Part shown: positions 34,588 to 43,839 of the stretch, in pieces
Layout: each line of letters begins with the position of its first letter
Position numbering within the stretch: position 1 is the first letter of the stretch
From: Zeimonas sp046347945
Lineage (GTDB): Bacteria; Pseudomonadota; Gammaproteobacteria; Burkholderiales; Burkholderiaceae_E
Reading direction: 5' to 3'
DNA length: 64,000 nt
Assembly: GCA_046347945.1 (NCBI GenBank)
Contig: JAXMFB010000014.1
Location: 62,001-126,000, forward strand
Position numbers and translations under genes: made by a program
Notes under the pieces: generated by a model
Told to the model about the DNA's origin: nothing
The model's input: only the letters and a program-made list of their open reading frames with translations
Databases searched by the model: none

Positions 34588-35442
34588 TCAGCGCTTGACG
34601 AACTTCAGCGTGAAGCGATCGCTTTCGCCGATCGCATCGTAGCGCGCGCGGTCGCGATCCCCCAGCCGGTACGACGGCGGCAGCGTCCAGACGCCCTCCG
34701 GGTAGTCTTTCGTGTCCCGGGGGTTGGCATTGATCTCCGACGCGGCCACCAGCCTGAAGCCGGCCTGCTCGATCAGCGCAATCGCGTAGTCCTGCCGGAC
34801 GTAGCCGGTCCTCGCCTGCGCCGCCTGCGGGAGGTCGTCGCGCCCGCGGTGGTCGACGACGCCGAGGACGCCCCCTGGCTTGAGCGCGCGGTGGAACGCG
34901 CGCAGCGCGCCTTCGACCTCGCCGCGATCGATCCAGTTGTGCAGGTTGCGGAAGGTGAGCACGAAGTCGGCGCTGCCCGCCGGCGCGATCTCGTGTCGAT
35001 CGGCCGCGAACTGCGTCACCCGGACCTTCCCGTAGAGCGCCGGCTCGGCAGCCAGGCGCGCGAGCAGCCGGCGATGGTCGGCGAGATAGGGTTCGGGCGC
35101 GCTCGCGTCGCGGCTGGCCGCGACGTAGAGCCCGCGCTCGTGCAGGTACGGCGCGAGGATCTCCATGAAGTAGCCCGTACTGCCGGGCAGGATCTCGACC
35201 ACCGTGCTCTCGGGCCGCACGCCGAAGAACTCGAGCACCTCGACCGGATGGCGTGCGCGGTCGCGCGCGACGTTGCCGGGGCTGCGGTGAGGCGCCGCGG
35301 CCAGCGCGGCAAGGCTCGCGTGCGCAGCGGCCTGCGCGCTCGAGCCGGACGCGGACGCGCAGGCCGTCGTGACGACGGCTGCGAGCGCCAGCGCTGCCGC
35401 GAGCAGCGGAGTCGAAAGGGAACGGGGCATCCGGATCGGCAT
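34588..35442 (-). CDS. exported class I SAM-methyltransferase-like protein
   Basis: 284 residues from ATG 35442 (GGAG 8 bases upstream). A lipoprotein-like signal (LALAAVVTTACASAS) comes first. The methyltransferase fold follows, with VEILPGSTGYFMEILAPYL replacing the usual GxGxG loop and DFVLTFRNLHNWIDRGEVEG as motif II. Predicted export of a SAM-dependent-like enzyme is odd because SAM is cytoplasmic. The same family occurs widely in proteobacteria as periplasmic methyltransferase-like proteins of unknown role. Confidence 0.78.
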   Translation of the reverse strand: MPIRMPRSLSTPLLAAALALAAVVTTACASASGSSAQAAAHASLAALAAAPHRSPGNVARDRARHPVEVLEFFGVRPESTVVEILPGSTGYFMEILAPYLHERGLYVAASRDASAPEPYLADHRRLLARLAAEPALYGKVRVTQFAADRHEIAPAGSADFVLTFRNLHNWIDRGEVEGALRAFHRALKPGGVLGVVDHRGRDDLPQAAQARTGYVRQDYAIALIEQAGFRLVAASEINANPRDTKDYPEGVWTLPPSYRLGDRDRARYDAIGESDRFTLKFVKR

Positions 35443-35602
35443 GTTCGGCTCCGTGAGGCCGTGCAGGCGGCCTGAGCGTACCGGGCCGATCGTCGCACCG
35501 AAACATTCCGGCAACAAGCCGATGCGGCGGGGACATCGCCGCGATACCGCCGCTCGCGACACTGGGCACTCCGCAACCCATCTCGATGCAGAGGAAGTCA
35601 TC

Positions 35603-35905
35603 ATGGAAGCGATCCGGTTCTCCGCCGTCGCGGCGCATCTCGCGGCCGTCCTGTCGCGCGCGGGCGCGCACAACCACCCCGACAGCCTGCTGGGCCGCGC
35701 CCGCGCGCTGGTGCGCTGGCAACTGAGGGTGATCGCGCGCCGCCGCCGGATGGTGGCCACGCGCGTCGCGCTCGAGGCCCTGGACGAGCGCACGCTGAAG
35801 GACATCGGGCTGCATCGCTCCGAGGTGCACGCCGCGGCCGCCGGCCTGTACGCCGCCGAGCGTGCGCGTCGCCACGCGCAGGAGGAGTTTCGGCAGGCCG
35901 CCTGA
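35603..35905 (+). CDS. DUF1127-family small protein
   Basis: 100 residues from ATG 35603, with GAGGAAG 7 bases upstream. The C-terminal half has the DUF1127 signature: TRVALEALDERTLKDIGLHR followed by SEV. Short DUF1127 proteins (YjiS-like) act in RNA turnover and in phosphate or carbon regulation in alphaproteobacteria. This one has an extra 40-residue N-terminus with basic patches. It stands alone and is divergent from the methyltransferase-like gene. Confidence 0.82.
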   Translation: MEAIRFSAVAAHLAAVLSRAGAHNHPDSLLGRARALVRWQLRVIARRRRMVATRVALEALDERTLKDIGLHRSEVHAAAAGLYAAERARRHAQEEFRQAA

Positions 35906-36047
35906 AGTCTCCGGCACCCGCGTCGCCGCGCCGCCGCGGCGGCCGGGACGGTACCATCGGCGACGACCGCGCCGGGACGCGATAATGCGCCGCAGGCGGC
36001 CCCGACCGATCCGGCTGGGGTCGGGGGGTGGCCGACGGGAGAGACGG

Positions 36048-36374
36048 ATGGTTCGCAGGCGGTGGTACGTGTTGGCGGCATGGCTCGTCGCGCTGGCATG
36101 CAGTGCGCCCGTAGCGGCCGCGGCCGCCGATGCCGCGCAGGGTCGCACGCTCTACGAGATCCGGTGCGGCGGCTGCCACGACCGCAGCGTGCACGCACGC
36201 ACGGTGCGCTCGGCGAAGTCGTTCGCGCAGGTCCGCGCCTGGGTCGTCAACTGGGACCGCCAGACCGGCGCGCTGTGGCGCGACGACGAGATCGACGCGG
36301 TCACCCGCTACCTGAACGAGCGCTACTACCGGTTCCCGTGCCCGGTGGAAGTCTGCGGCACCGACCGGGGCTGA
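36048..36374 (+). CDS. small periplasmic c-type cytochrome
   Basis: 108 residues. A signal peptide (VLAAWLVALACSAPVAAAAA) precedes GRTLYEIRCGGCHDRSVHAR, with the single haem motif CGGCH. The mature part contains no methionine, so the usual His-Met axial pair is not possible; a His (such as in SVHARTV) or an open site is implied. Two more cysteines lie near the end (FPCPVEVCGTD). It sits one base upstream of the DUF808 gene start. Confidence 0.82.
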   Translation: MVRRRWYVLAAWLVALACSAPVAAAAADAAQGRTLYEIRCGGCHDRSVHARTVRSAKSFAQVRAWVVNWDRQTGALWRDDEIDAVTRYLNERYYRFPCPVEVCGTDRG

Positions 36375-36375
36375 C

Positions 36376-37333
36376 GTGGCGACGAGCCTGCTCGTCCTGA
36401 TCGACGACATCGCGAGCGCACTCGACGACGTCGCGACGCTGACCAAGGTCGCCACGAAGAAGACGGCGGGCGTTCTCGGCGACGACCTCGCGCTGAACGC
36501 GCAGCAGGTCTCCGGCATCGATGCGGACCGCGAACTGCCGGTGGTCTGGGCGGTCGCGAAGGGTTCACTGCGCAACAAGGCGATCCTCGTGCCCGCGGCG
36601 CTGGCGATCAGCGCGTTCGCGCCCTGGGGCGTGACACCACTGCTGATGGCCGGCGGCCTGTTCCTGTGCTACGAGGGGTTCGAGAAGCTGGCGCGCAAGC
36701 TGCTGCACGGCCAGGCAGGCAAGGCCGGCGAGGACGCGCACCGTGCGGAGGTGGTCCGGGCGCTGTCCGATCCTGCCGTCGACCTGCTCGCGCTCGAGAA
36801 GGAGCGGATCAAGGGCGCGGTGCGCACCGATTTCATCCTGTCGGCCGAGATCATCGTGATCACGCTGGGCGCGGTGGCGTCGGCCGATCTCGGCACGCGC
36901 GTGGCGGTGCTCGCCGGCATCGCGCTGCTCATGACAGTCGGCGTCTACGGTCTCGTGGCGGGCATCGTCAAGCTCGACGACGCCGGCTTCTACCTGGCAC
37001 GCCAGCCGGGCGCCGGCGCCTGGGCGAGATCGAAGCGCGCCGCCGGCGGCGATCGTCCGAACCGCGCCGTGGATGATGAAGGGGCTGTCCGTCGCCGGCA
37101 CCGCGGCGATGTTCCTCGTGGGCGGGGGAATCCTGGCGCACGGCATCCCCGGGCTGCACGAGTGGATCGACGCGCTCGTGCACGGGGCGCAACCGCCGCT
37201 GCGGCTGGGCGGCGCAGGCGCGGCGTTGATGCCGCTGGCGATCGATGCGGTCGTCGGAATCGTGGCCGGCGCGATCGCGACGCTGTTCGTCAGCCTCGTG
37301 CAGCGCGCGAGGCGCGCGACGACGTCGGGCTGA
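36376..37333 (+). pseudogene. DUF808 (YedI-like) membrane protein, frameshifted
   Basis: The first part, from GTG 36376, reads SLLVLIDDIASALDDVATLT and KKTAGVLGDDLALNAQQVSG, highly typical of DUF808/YedI inner-membrane proteins. Family similarity breaks off after about 37035 and resumes in the +1 frame as APWMMKGLSVAGTAAMFLVG, ending at TGA 37331-37333. Removing one G from the run GCCGCCGGCGGCG (about 37040-37052) restores a single frame of about 318 residues. So either one base is wrong here or the gene is disrupted. Function is unknown. Confidence 0.85.
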
Positions 37334-37895
37334 GCGGCATCAGCGCCGCGAGGTCGGCGCCCTGCAGCAGTCGCACGCCATTGCCCGCGGCGAAGGCCTG
37401 CGCGGTGTCGGTCAGCTCGCCGGCCGTGACGTAGATGCACTCGTCGGCCTTGCTCTGGTCCTTCGCGGCGCGCAACTCGCGCAACGGCTCGACGCCGATT
37501 CGCGCGGCTTTCCAGCGCTTGCAGGCCACCAGCGACACGCGCCCGTTGCGGCTGAGCTCGTAGTCGGCGGCGGGCCGCGGATGAGCCGCGACGGCGTAGC
37601 CGTCGCGGCGGAACGCTTCCTCGATCGCCTTCGAGAAGGCGCTCCAGGGCATTGCCCTGATCGCATCGAGCGATTCGGCCACGCGCCTCGGATCGGGCGC
37701 CCGCCACTGGCGCCATGCGGCGATGCAACCGATCACCAGGAACGGGAGCGCTCCGATCGCGCCCACGACGAAGTAGTCGGGCGGCAGCAGCGCCCGGGCG
37801 GCCGCGACGAAGGCGGCGGCGACCGCGAAGCTGATCCACCAGCGGGAGCGCAGCAGGATCGCGAACAGCGAATTGGGGGCCATCTCGAATTTCAT
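37290..37895 (-). CDS. membrane-anchored Mrr/restriction-endonuclease-like protein
   Basis: 201 residues. Two N-terminal helices (WWISFAVAAAFVAAARALL and VVGAIGALPFLVIGCIAAW) are followed by a PD-(D/E)xK-like domain: FSKAIEEAFRRDGYAV, then YELSRNGRVSLVACKRWK. In Mrr-like proteins the last block is normally (E/Q)xK; here Cys-Lys-Arg-Trp-Lys replaces it, so catalysis is uncertain. It overlaps the end of the convergent DUF808 gene by 44 bases. Confidence 0.75.
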   Translation of the reverse strand: MKFEMAPNSLFAILLRSRWWISFAVAAAFVAAARALLPPDYFVVGAIGALPFLVIGCIAAWRQWRAPDPRRVAESLDAIRAMPWSAFSKAIEEAFRRDGYAVAAHPRPAADYELSRNGRVSLVACKRWKAARIGVEPLRELRAAKDQSKADECIYVTAGELTDTAQAFAAGNGVRLLQGADLAALMPLSPTSSRASRAARG

Positions 37896-37942
37896 GGGCG
37901 CAAGTATAGGTCGGCGCGCCGCCGCCCCGTATCATTGGCTGC

Positions 37943-40627
37943 ATGAGCGTGCGCAACCTGGTCCAGCTGTTCGAGCCGCGATCGGTCGCGGTGATCGGCG
38001 CGTCCAACGCGCCGCGCCACGTCGGCAACGTGCTGATGCGCAATCTGCTCGACGGCGGCATCGCCGGCCCGATCATGCCGGTGAACCCGAAGTACCACGC
38101 GGTCGCGGGCGTGCTCGCGTATCCCGACGTCGCCAGCCTGCCCGAGACGCCCGAGCTGGCGGTGGTCTGCAGTCCCGACGAGACCGTGCCGGCCGTGATC
38201 GACGCGCTCGGCGCGCGCGGCACCGCCGTGGCGGTCATCGTCAACGACGGCCTGGCGCGGCGGCGCGACGTCGAGGGGCGCAGCCTGCGCGACGTGGCCG
38301 TCGAGGCGGGCAGGCGCCACGGCATGCGCCTGCTCGGCCCGGGCAGCCTCGGTGTGCTGGCGCCGCACACCGGACTGAACGCCAGCCTGAGCCACGTCGG
38401 CGCGCTGCCGGGTCGGCTCGCGTTCGTCTCGCAGTCCGGGGCGATCTGCACCGCGGTGCTCGACTGGGCCCGCGCGAAGGGGATCGGCTTCTCGCACTTC
38501 GTCGCGCTGGGCGACAGCGTCGACGTCGACTTCGGCGACGTGCTCGACTACCTGGCCACCGATCCCGACACCGGCGCGATCCTCCTTTATATCGACGAGA
38601 TCCGCGAGCGGCGCAACTTCATGGCGGCCGCGCGCGCGGCCGCGCGCAACAAGCCGGTGCTGGCGGTCAAGTCGGGACGCGCCGACGGCCTGTGCGACGA
38701 CGCCTCGACGGCGCAGCGCGGCGCGCTGGTGCGCCCCGACGAGGTGTTCGACGCGGCGTTGCGGCGCGCAGGCATCCTGCGCGTGTACGACATCGACGAG
38801 TTGTTCGCGGCGGTCGAGACGCTGGGACGCGCGCGGACGGTCCGCGGCGAGCACCTGGCCATCCTGCACAACGGTGGCGGCACCGGCGTGATGGCCGTCG
38901 ACGAGCTTCGCCTGGGCGGCGGCCGCTGCGCGCAATTGGCCCCCGAAACCTGCTCGAAGCTCGCCGCGGCGTTGCCCGAAGGCGCAGCGACCTGCAATCC
39001 GCTGGACCTCGGCGTCAACGCGCCGGCGCAGCGCTATGCGCAGTGCCTGAAGACCGTGCTCGCCGACCCCGGAGTCAATGCGGTCCTGGTCGTGCACGCG
39101 CCCACGGCGACCACGCCGAGCGAGGAGATCGCGCAGGCGGTGATCGGCGTCGCGCGCGAGCTGAGCAGTGCCCGCATCCTCACCAGCTGGGTCGGCGCCG
39201 GCGCCATGGAGCAGGCGCGACGCCTGTTCGCCGAGGCGGGCCTACCCACGTACGACACGCCGTCGAGCGCGGTCAAGGCGTTCCTGCACGTGATGAACTT
39301 CCATCGCAACCAGGAAATGCTGATGCAGACGCCGCCGTCGCTGCCCAGCGAGTTCCGGCCCGACGTCGCCGCCGCGCGGGCGATCGTCGAGCGCGCGCTG
39401 GGGCGCGGCGATGGCCTGATGACCGAGCCCGATGCCAAGGCGGCGCTCGCCGCCTACGGCATCCCGGTGGTCGCGACCCGCATCGCCGAATCGGTCGACC
39501 AGTCCGCCGCGGTCGCCGGCGAGATCGGATTCCCGCTGGCGCTGGCGGTGCTCTCGCCTGACATCGCCCATCGCTGGGACGTCGGCGGCGTGACCCTTCA
39601 CCTGGAGAGCGTCGACGAAGTGCGCGCCGCCGCGGCCGGGATGGTCAAGCGGATCGGCGAACTGATACCCCAGGCGCGAATCGCCGGCTTCACGCTGCAA
39701 CGGATGGTGCCGCGCACGAACGCGCGCCAGTTGTTCGTCGCGGTCACCAGCGATCCGCTGTTCGGCCCGGTGATCGTGTTCGGCGAGGGCGGTCGCGCGG
39801 TCGAGCTGCTCGGAGACCATGCGGTGGGCTTTCCGCCGCTGAACCTGCCGCTCGCGCGCGAGCTGATCTCGCGCACCCGCATCGACCGGCTGCTGCAGTC
39901 GCACCGCGACCGCCCGGCCGCCGACATCGACGCGCTGTGCCTGGCGCTGGTCAAGGTGTCGCAGATGGTCGTCGACATGCCCGAGCTCGTCGAGCTCGAC
40001 ATCAATCCGCTGTTCGTCGACGAGCGCGGCGTCGTCTGCATCGACGCACAGATGCGGGTGCAGGCGCTCGCCGGCCGTGCGGGCCGTCTCGCGATCCGCC
40101 CGTACCCGAAGGGGCTCGAGCAGCCGGCGCGGCTGCGCGACGGCCGCGACATCGTGCTGCGCCCGATCCGGCCCGAGGACGAGCCCGCGCACCACGCGCT
40201 GATTGCGCGGATGTCGCCGGAGGACCTCAGGCTGCGTTTCTTCAGCTACGTGCGCGAGCTGCGCCACGCGCAGATGGCGCGCCTCACGCAGGTCGACTAC
40301 GACCGCGAGATGGCGTTCATCGCGACCGCGCCCGACGAGCATGGCGAGCCCGAGACGCTCGGCGTCGTGCGCACCGTGACCGATCCCGACAACGAGTCGG
40401 CCGAGTTCGCGGTGCTGGTGCGCTCCGACCTGAAGGGGCAGGGCCTGGGCAGCATGCTGATGAAGAAGATCATCGACTACTGTCGCAGCCGCGGGACCGC
40501 CGAGATCAAGGGGCTGGTGCTCGCGTCGAACGAGTCGATGATCGGTCTTGCCCGCTCACTGGGGTTCCGCATCGAGGCCGGACCGGACGGCGACACCGTG
40601 GTGGCGCGGCTGGCGCTTCACAGCTAG
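37943..40627 (+). CDS. PatZ-like protein lysine acetyltransferase (ACD-GNAT fusion)
   Basis: 894 residues. Residues 1 to about 460 form a CoA-binding/succinyl-CoA-ligase-like part (RSVAVIGASNAPRHVGNVLM, then RLAFVSQSGAICTAVLDWAR). An ATP-grasp-like region follows (AKAALAAYGIPVVATRIAES). The last 170 residues are a GNAT domain with the acetyl-CoA loop LKGQGLGSMLMKKI. This is the architecture of E. coli PatZ/Pka, which acetylates and silences acetyl-CoA synthetases. A true ADP-forming acyl-CoA synthetase would lack the GNAT part. Confidence 0.9.
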   Translation: MSVRNLVQLFEPRSVAVIGASNAPRHVGNVLMRNLLDGGIAGPIMPVNPKYHAVAGVLAYPDVASLPETPELAVVCSPDETVPAVIDALGARGTAVAVIVNDGLARRRDVEGRSLRDVAVEAGRRHGMRLLGPGSLGVLAPHTGLNASLSHVGALPGRLAFVSQSGAICTAVLDWARAKGIGFSHFVALGDSVDVDFGDVLDYLATDPDTGAILLYIDEIRERRNFMAAARAAARNKPVLAVKSGRADGLCDDASTAQRGALVRPDEVFDAALRRAGILRVYDIDELFAAVETLGRARTVRGEHLAILHNGGGTGVMAVDELRLGGGRCAQLAPETCSKLAAALPEGAATCNPLDLGVNAPAQRYAQCLKTVLADPGVNAVLVVHAPTATTPSEEIAQAVIGVARELSSARILTSWVGAGAMEQARRLFAEAGLPTYDTPSSAVKAFLHVMNFHRNQEMLMQTPPSLPSEFRPDVAAARAIVERALGRGDGLMTEPDAKAALAAYGIPVVATRIAESVDQSAAVAGEIGFPLALAVLSPDIAHRWDVGGVTLHLESVDEVRAAAAGMVKRIGELIPQARIAGFTLQRMVPRTNARQLFVAVTSDPLFGPVIVFGEGGRAVELLGDHAVGFPPLNLPLARELISRTRIDRLLQSHRDRPAADIDALCLALVKVSQMVVDMPELVELDINPLFVDERGVVCIDAQMRVQALAGRAGRLAIRPYPKGLEQPARLRDGRDIVLRPIRPEDEPAHHALIARMSPEDLRLRFFSYVRELRHAQMARLTQVDYDREMAFIATAPDEHGEPETLGVVRTVTDPDNESAEFAVLVRSDLKGQGLGSMLMKKIIDYCRSRGTAEIKGLVLASNESMIGLARSLGFRIEAGPDGDTVVARLALHS

Positions 40628-40668
40628 CGCGCGTGGCGCGATCGGGCGCGGTCGTCTACGATCGACTC

Positions 40669-41455
40669 ATGGCAGACGCAGCGATCGATCCGGATGCGAA
40701 GGCGGCAGCGCTGCGTTACCTGTCGCTCGGCTGGTCGGTGGCGCCGATGCAGCCGCGCGGCAAGCGGCCGCTGGTGCGCTGGACGCCGTACCAGAGTCGG
40801 CGCGCGACGGCCGACGAGGTCGAGCAGTGGTTCCGGCGCTGGCCCGACGCCAACGTCGGTATCGTCACCGGCGCCATCTCGGGCCTGCTGGTGCTCGACG
40901 TCGACGCCGGGCACGGCGGCGATGCGAGCCTGGCCGCGCTCGAGCGAAGTTTCTCGCGGCTCGAGCCGACGCTCGAGTGCCTGACCGGCGGAGGCGGGCG
41001 ACACCTGTACTTCAGGCACTTCGGCGAGCCCGTCCCGAACCAGGCGGGCTTTCGCGAAGGGCTCGACCTGCGCGGCGACGGCGGGGTGGTCGTCGCGCCG
41101 CCGTCGATCCACGCGAACGGCCGGCCGTATCGCTGGCGCGACGGACGAGGCCCCGAAGTGCTCGGCGGCGCCGATGCCGCCGTGGCTGCGGCAGGTCTTG
41201 TCCGGTACCGCCGCGCACACCGGGCATCCGCTGTCGCACTGGCGCCGGCTGGTCGGCGAGGGCGTCGCCGAGGGTGCGCGCAACGCGACGATCGCGTCGC
41301 TGGCCGGGCACCTGTTGTGGCACCAGGTCGACCCGCACGTGGTGCTCGAGCTGCTGCTCAGCTGGAACCGGCAGCGCTGCCGCCCGCCGCTGGCCGACGA
41401 CGAGGTCGCGGCGACCGTGGCCAGCATCGCGCGCACGCACGTGCGCGGCGCGTGA
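40669..41455 (+). pseudogene. bifunctional DNA primase/polymerase (prim-pol), frameshifted
   Basis: The N-terminal part from ATG 40669 has the archaeo-eukaryotic-primase-like core: YLSLGWSVAPMQPRGKRPLV, the catalytic LLVLDVDAGHGGD and the RHLYFRHF strand. Near 41160 the frame is lost; the +1 frame continues PMPPWLRQVLSGTAAHTG through to TGA 41455 with the helical tail usual for the family. Deleting one base in the GGCGGCGCCGATGCCGCCG stretch rejoins them (about 262 residues). Such prim-pols usually sit on phages or plasmids, but no mobile genes are visible here. Confidence 0.78.
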
Positions 41456-41487
41456 CGCCGGCACGCAGCGCGCCCGCTGTCCACGGC

Positions 41488-42894
41488 ATGGCCAATCGTC
41501 GCGACCCACCGGGCGATTCACGCGGCAGACGGGCCGCCGCACCGCGTGCGACCGAGGAGGCCTCGCGAGTTCCGCAGACGCGGATCGGCCGCCTGGCCAG
41601 CGTTGCACTGGCTGCGGGCGAGCTCGCACTGGGCGGCCTGGCCGAAGGCGTGCGCCGTTTCGTCGCCGACAGCGCGGGAACCCGCAGGGGCGGCGACGCC
41701 ACCAGTGCGTTCCTCTCCGCCGACAGCGCGCGCCGTCTCGCGGCCCGGCTCGCGCGGCTGCGCGGCGGCGCGATGAAGCTCGGGCAGATGATCTCGTTGC
41801 AGGGCGCCGACCTGCTGCCGCCTGAGTTCACGCAGGCGCTCGCGATCCTGCGCTCGCAGGCCGCGCCGATGCCGCTGGCCCAGCTGCGCGGCGTGCTCGG
41901 CCGCGAGTACGGCAAGGGCTGGGAGCGGCGCTTCGAGTACTTCGACGAGGCGCCGATTGCCGCGGCCTCGATCGGCCAGGTGCATCGCGCGCGAACCGTC
42001 GACGGGCGCGACCTGGCGTTGAAGATCCAGTACCCGGGCGTCGCGCGCTCGATCAAGGGCGACGTCGACAACGTCGCCGCCGTGCTGCGCCTGCTCAAGG
42101 TGTTCCCCGGCGAGGCCGACATCCCGGCGATCGCCGCCGAGGCGACGCGCCAGCTCGCGCAGGAGGCGGACTATCTGGCGGAAGCCGCTTCGCTCGAGCG
42201 CTACGCGAAGCTGGTCGCCGACGAGCCCGGCCTTCTCGTGCCGCGCACGCACCGCGACCTGACCACCGCACGGATCCTGGCAATGGACTACATGCAGGGC
42301 GAGCCGCTGGAGACGCTCGCCGCGCCCGGCGTTGCGCAAGCTCGACGCGATGCGGTCGGCACGGTCCTCGAGCAGCTGATGTTCCGGGAGCTGTTCGAGT
42401 TCCGCACGATGCAGACCGACCCGAACTTCGCCAACTACCTGTGGCAGCCGGACACCGGCAAGGTGGTGCTGCTGGACTTCGGCGCGACGATGCATTTCGA
42501 CGAGGCGTTCATCGCGGCCTACGCGCGGATCACGCGGGCCGTGATCGCCGGCGATCGCGCGGCCGTCGCCCGCCACGCGGTCGAGATCGGCTACGCGGCG
42601 GCCGGCGATCCGCCACAGCTGATCGAGGCGACCACCGACCTGATCATGCTGGTCTGCGAACCGTTGCGGCACCGCGGCCGCTACGACTTCGCGGCCTCCG
42701 ACCTGCCGTCGCGCTCGCGCGCGGTGGGCTTCGACCTCGGGTTCCGGCAGGGCCTGTTGCGCGTGCCGCCACCCCAGACGATGTTCCTGCACCGCAAGCT
42801 GGTCGGCTCGTTCCTCACGCTCGCGCACATCGGCGCGCGCGTCGACGCCCGCGCGCTGGTGCGGCCGCTGCTCGAGCGCTGGCCCTCGGGCTGA
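41488..42894 (+). CDS. ABC1/UbiB-family atypical kinase
   Basis: 468 residues from ATG 41488. Family motifs are in order: the KxGQ signature (GGAMKLGQMISLQGADLLP), the Ala-rich loop AAASIGQVHRA replacing the P-loop, ALKIQYPG with the ATP lysine, QTDPNFANYLW, and VVLLDFGAT with the metal-binding Asp. Members such as UbiB/COQ8 support ubiquinone synthesis through ATPase activity. The gene is not next to other ubiquinone genes. A basic N-terminal extension of about 40 residues precedes the core. Confidence 0.9.
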   Translation: MANRRDPPGDSRGRRAAAPRATEEASRVPQTRIGRLASVALAAGELALGGLAEGVRRFVADSAGTRRGGDATSAFLSADSARRLAARLARLRGGAMKLGQMISLQGADLLPPEFTQALAILRSQAAPMPLAQLRGVLGREYGKGWERRFEYFDEAPIAAASIGQVHRARTVDGRDLALKIQYPGVARSIKGDVDNVAAVLRLLKVFPGEADIPAIAAEATRQLAQEADYLAEAASLERYAKLVADEPGLLVPRTHRDLTTARILAMDYMQGEPLETLAAPGVAQARRDAVGTVLEQLMFRELFEFRTMQTDPNFANYLWQPDTGKVVLLDFGATMHFDEAFIAAYARITRAVIAGDRAAVARHAVEIGYAAAGDPPQLIEATTDLIMLVCEPLRHRGRYDFAASDLPSRSRAVGFDLGFRQGLLRVPPPQTMFLHRKLVGSFLTLAHIGARVDARALVRPLLERWPSG

Positions 42895-42930
42895 GGGCCG
42901 CTGGGCGCGCGCCGCGGCGGCGATTGCCGC

Positions 42931-43749
42931 CTACCGCGTGCGTCGGCGGCGACCGAACGCGAGACCAGCCAGGCCGAGCCCGACGATCGACACCGTGGCG
43001 GGCTCCGGAACGTGCGCGCCGGGCACGAGGTAGGCGCTCTTCAGCGAGCCGTAGACGTTGTACGAGCCGGGCGCGTAGGTGGCCTCGCAGCTCGGCGTGC
43101 AGTTCATGAAGAACGCGTACGAGTCGAGGAACACGTTCATCGGGAAGACGCCGGGAATCGCCGACACGTCGGGAGCGCGGTCGAACTCGTTGTAGGCGCC
43201 ACCGAAGATCGCGCTGGTGAATGCGCCCGGGTACAGGTCGAAACGCCGGCCGGCTTCGACGAAGTTCCCGCAGTCGGTGCAGTGGGTCAGCTGTTGCTGC
43301 TGGTTCCTCGTGACGTCGTACCCGTAGGTGCCCGCGAACCCGGAGTTCTCGCGCTTCGAGTAGTCCATGCCCGACCAGCCGGTGAACGGCGTGAGCACGC
43401 CCATCGGACTCCAGACCGCGTAGGCGGTGACGACCGGCGTGCCGCCGCCGAAGTCGGCGCCCGGCGCGCACGACCCGCTGAGCAGTTGCAGGCACCCGGA
43501 TGTCGACTCGGCGATCGCCTGCAGCGGCACCCCCGCAGGCCCGCTGTCGAAGCCCGATTCGGCGACCGCGGTGTTCCAGGTGACCCAGCCCGAATAGGTG
43601 CCCCCGGGCGACGTCGTCGTGCCGGCGGCGTAGTCGTGGACGGTCAGCACGTCGTAGCTGAAATACAGCGTTTGCGGCGCGGCGAGCGCCGGGACCGACG
43701 TCCAGAGGCCGGCCAGCAACGGCAGGAGCAGGCGACAGGCGCGTTTCAT
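42931..43749 (-). CDS. PEP-CTERM surface protein
   Basis: 272 residues. A signal peptide (LLLPLLAGLWTSVPALAAP) begins the protein and the C-terminus is the exosortase sorting signal: VPEPATVSIVGLGLAGLAFG then RRRRTR. Between them is a secreted domain with six cysteines (SGCLQLLSGSC, HCTDCG, NCTPSCEA). PEP-CTERM proteins are cut by exosortase and moved to the cell surface or exopolysaccharide. GGAGG lies 6 bases before the ATG. No exosortase is in this window. Confidence 0.9.
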   Translation of the reverse strand: MKRACRLLLPLLAGLWTSVPALAAPQTLYFSYDVLTVHDYAAGTTTSPGGTYSGWVTWNTAVAESGFDSGPAGVPLQAIAESTSGCLQLLSGSCAPGADFGGGTPVVTAYAVWSPMGVLTPFTGWSGMDYSKRENSGFAGTYGYDVTRNQQQQLTHCTDCGNFVEAGRRFDLYPGAFTSAIFGGAYNEFDRAPDVSAIPGVFPMNVFLDSYAFFMNCTPSCEATYAPGSYNVYGSLKSAYLVPGAHVPEPATVSIVGLGLAGLAFGRRRRTR

Positions 43750-43839
43750 CGAAGCCTCCGGTTCGGTCGGGACGGCAGCGGCAGTGGGGGCGCGAGCGCA
43801 CCACACCCTCTCGCGGAACGCTGCCGATGGAGTGCTTTT

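Noticed and set aside
36565..38451. A minus-strand open frame of 628 codons
   Set aside because: It runs antisense to the DUF808 and PatZ-like genes and in a second frame of the nuclease-like gene; only 37290-37895 on this strand has protein-like sequence.
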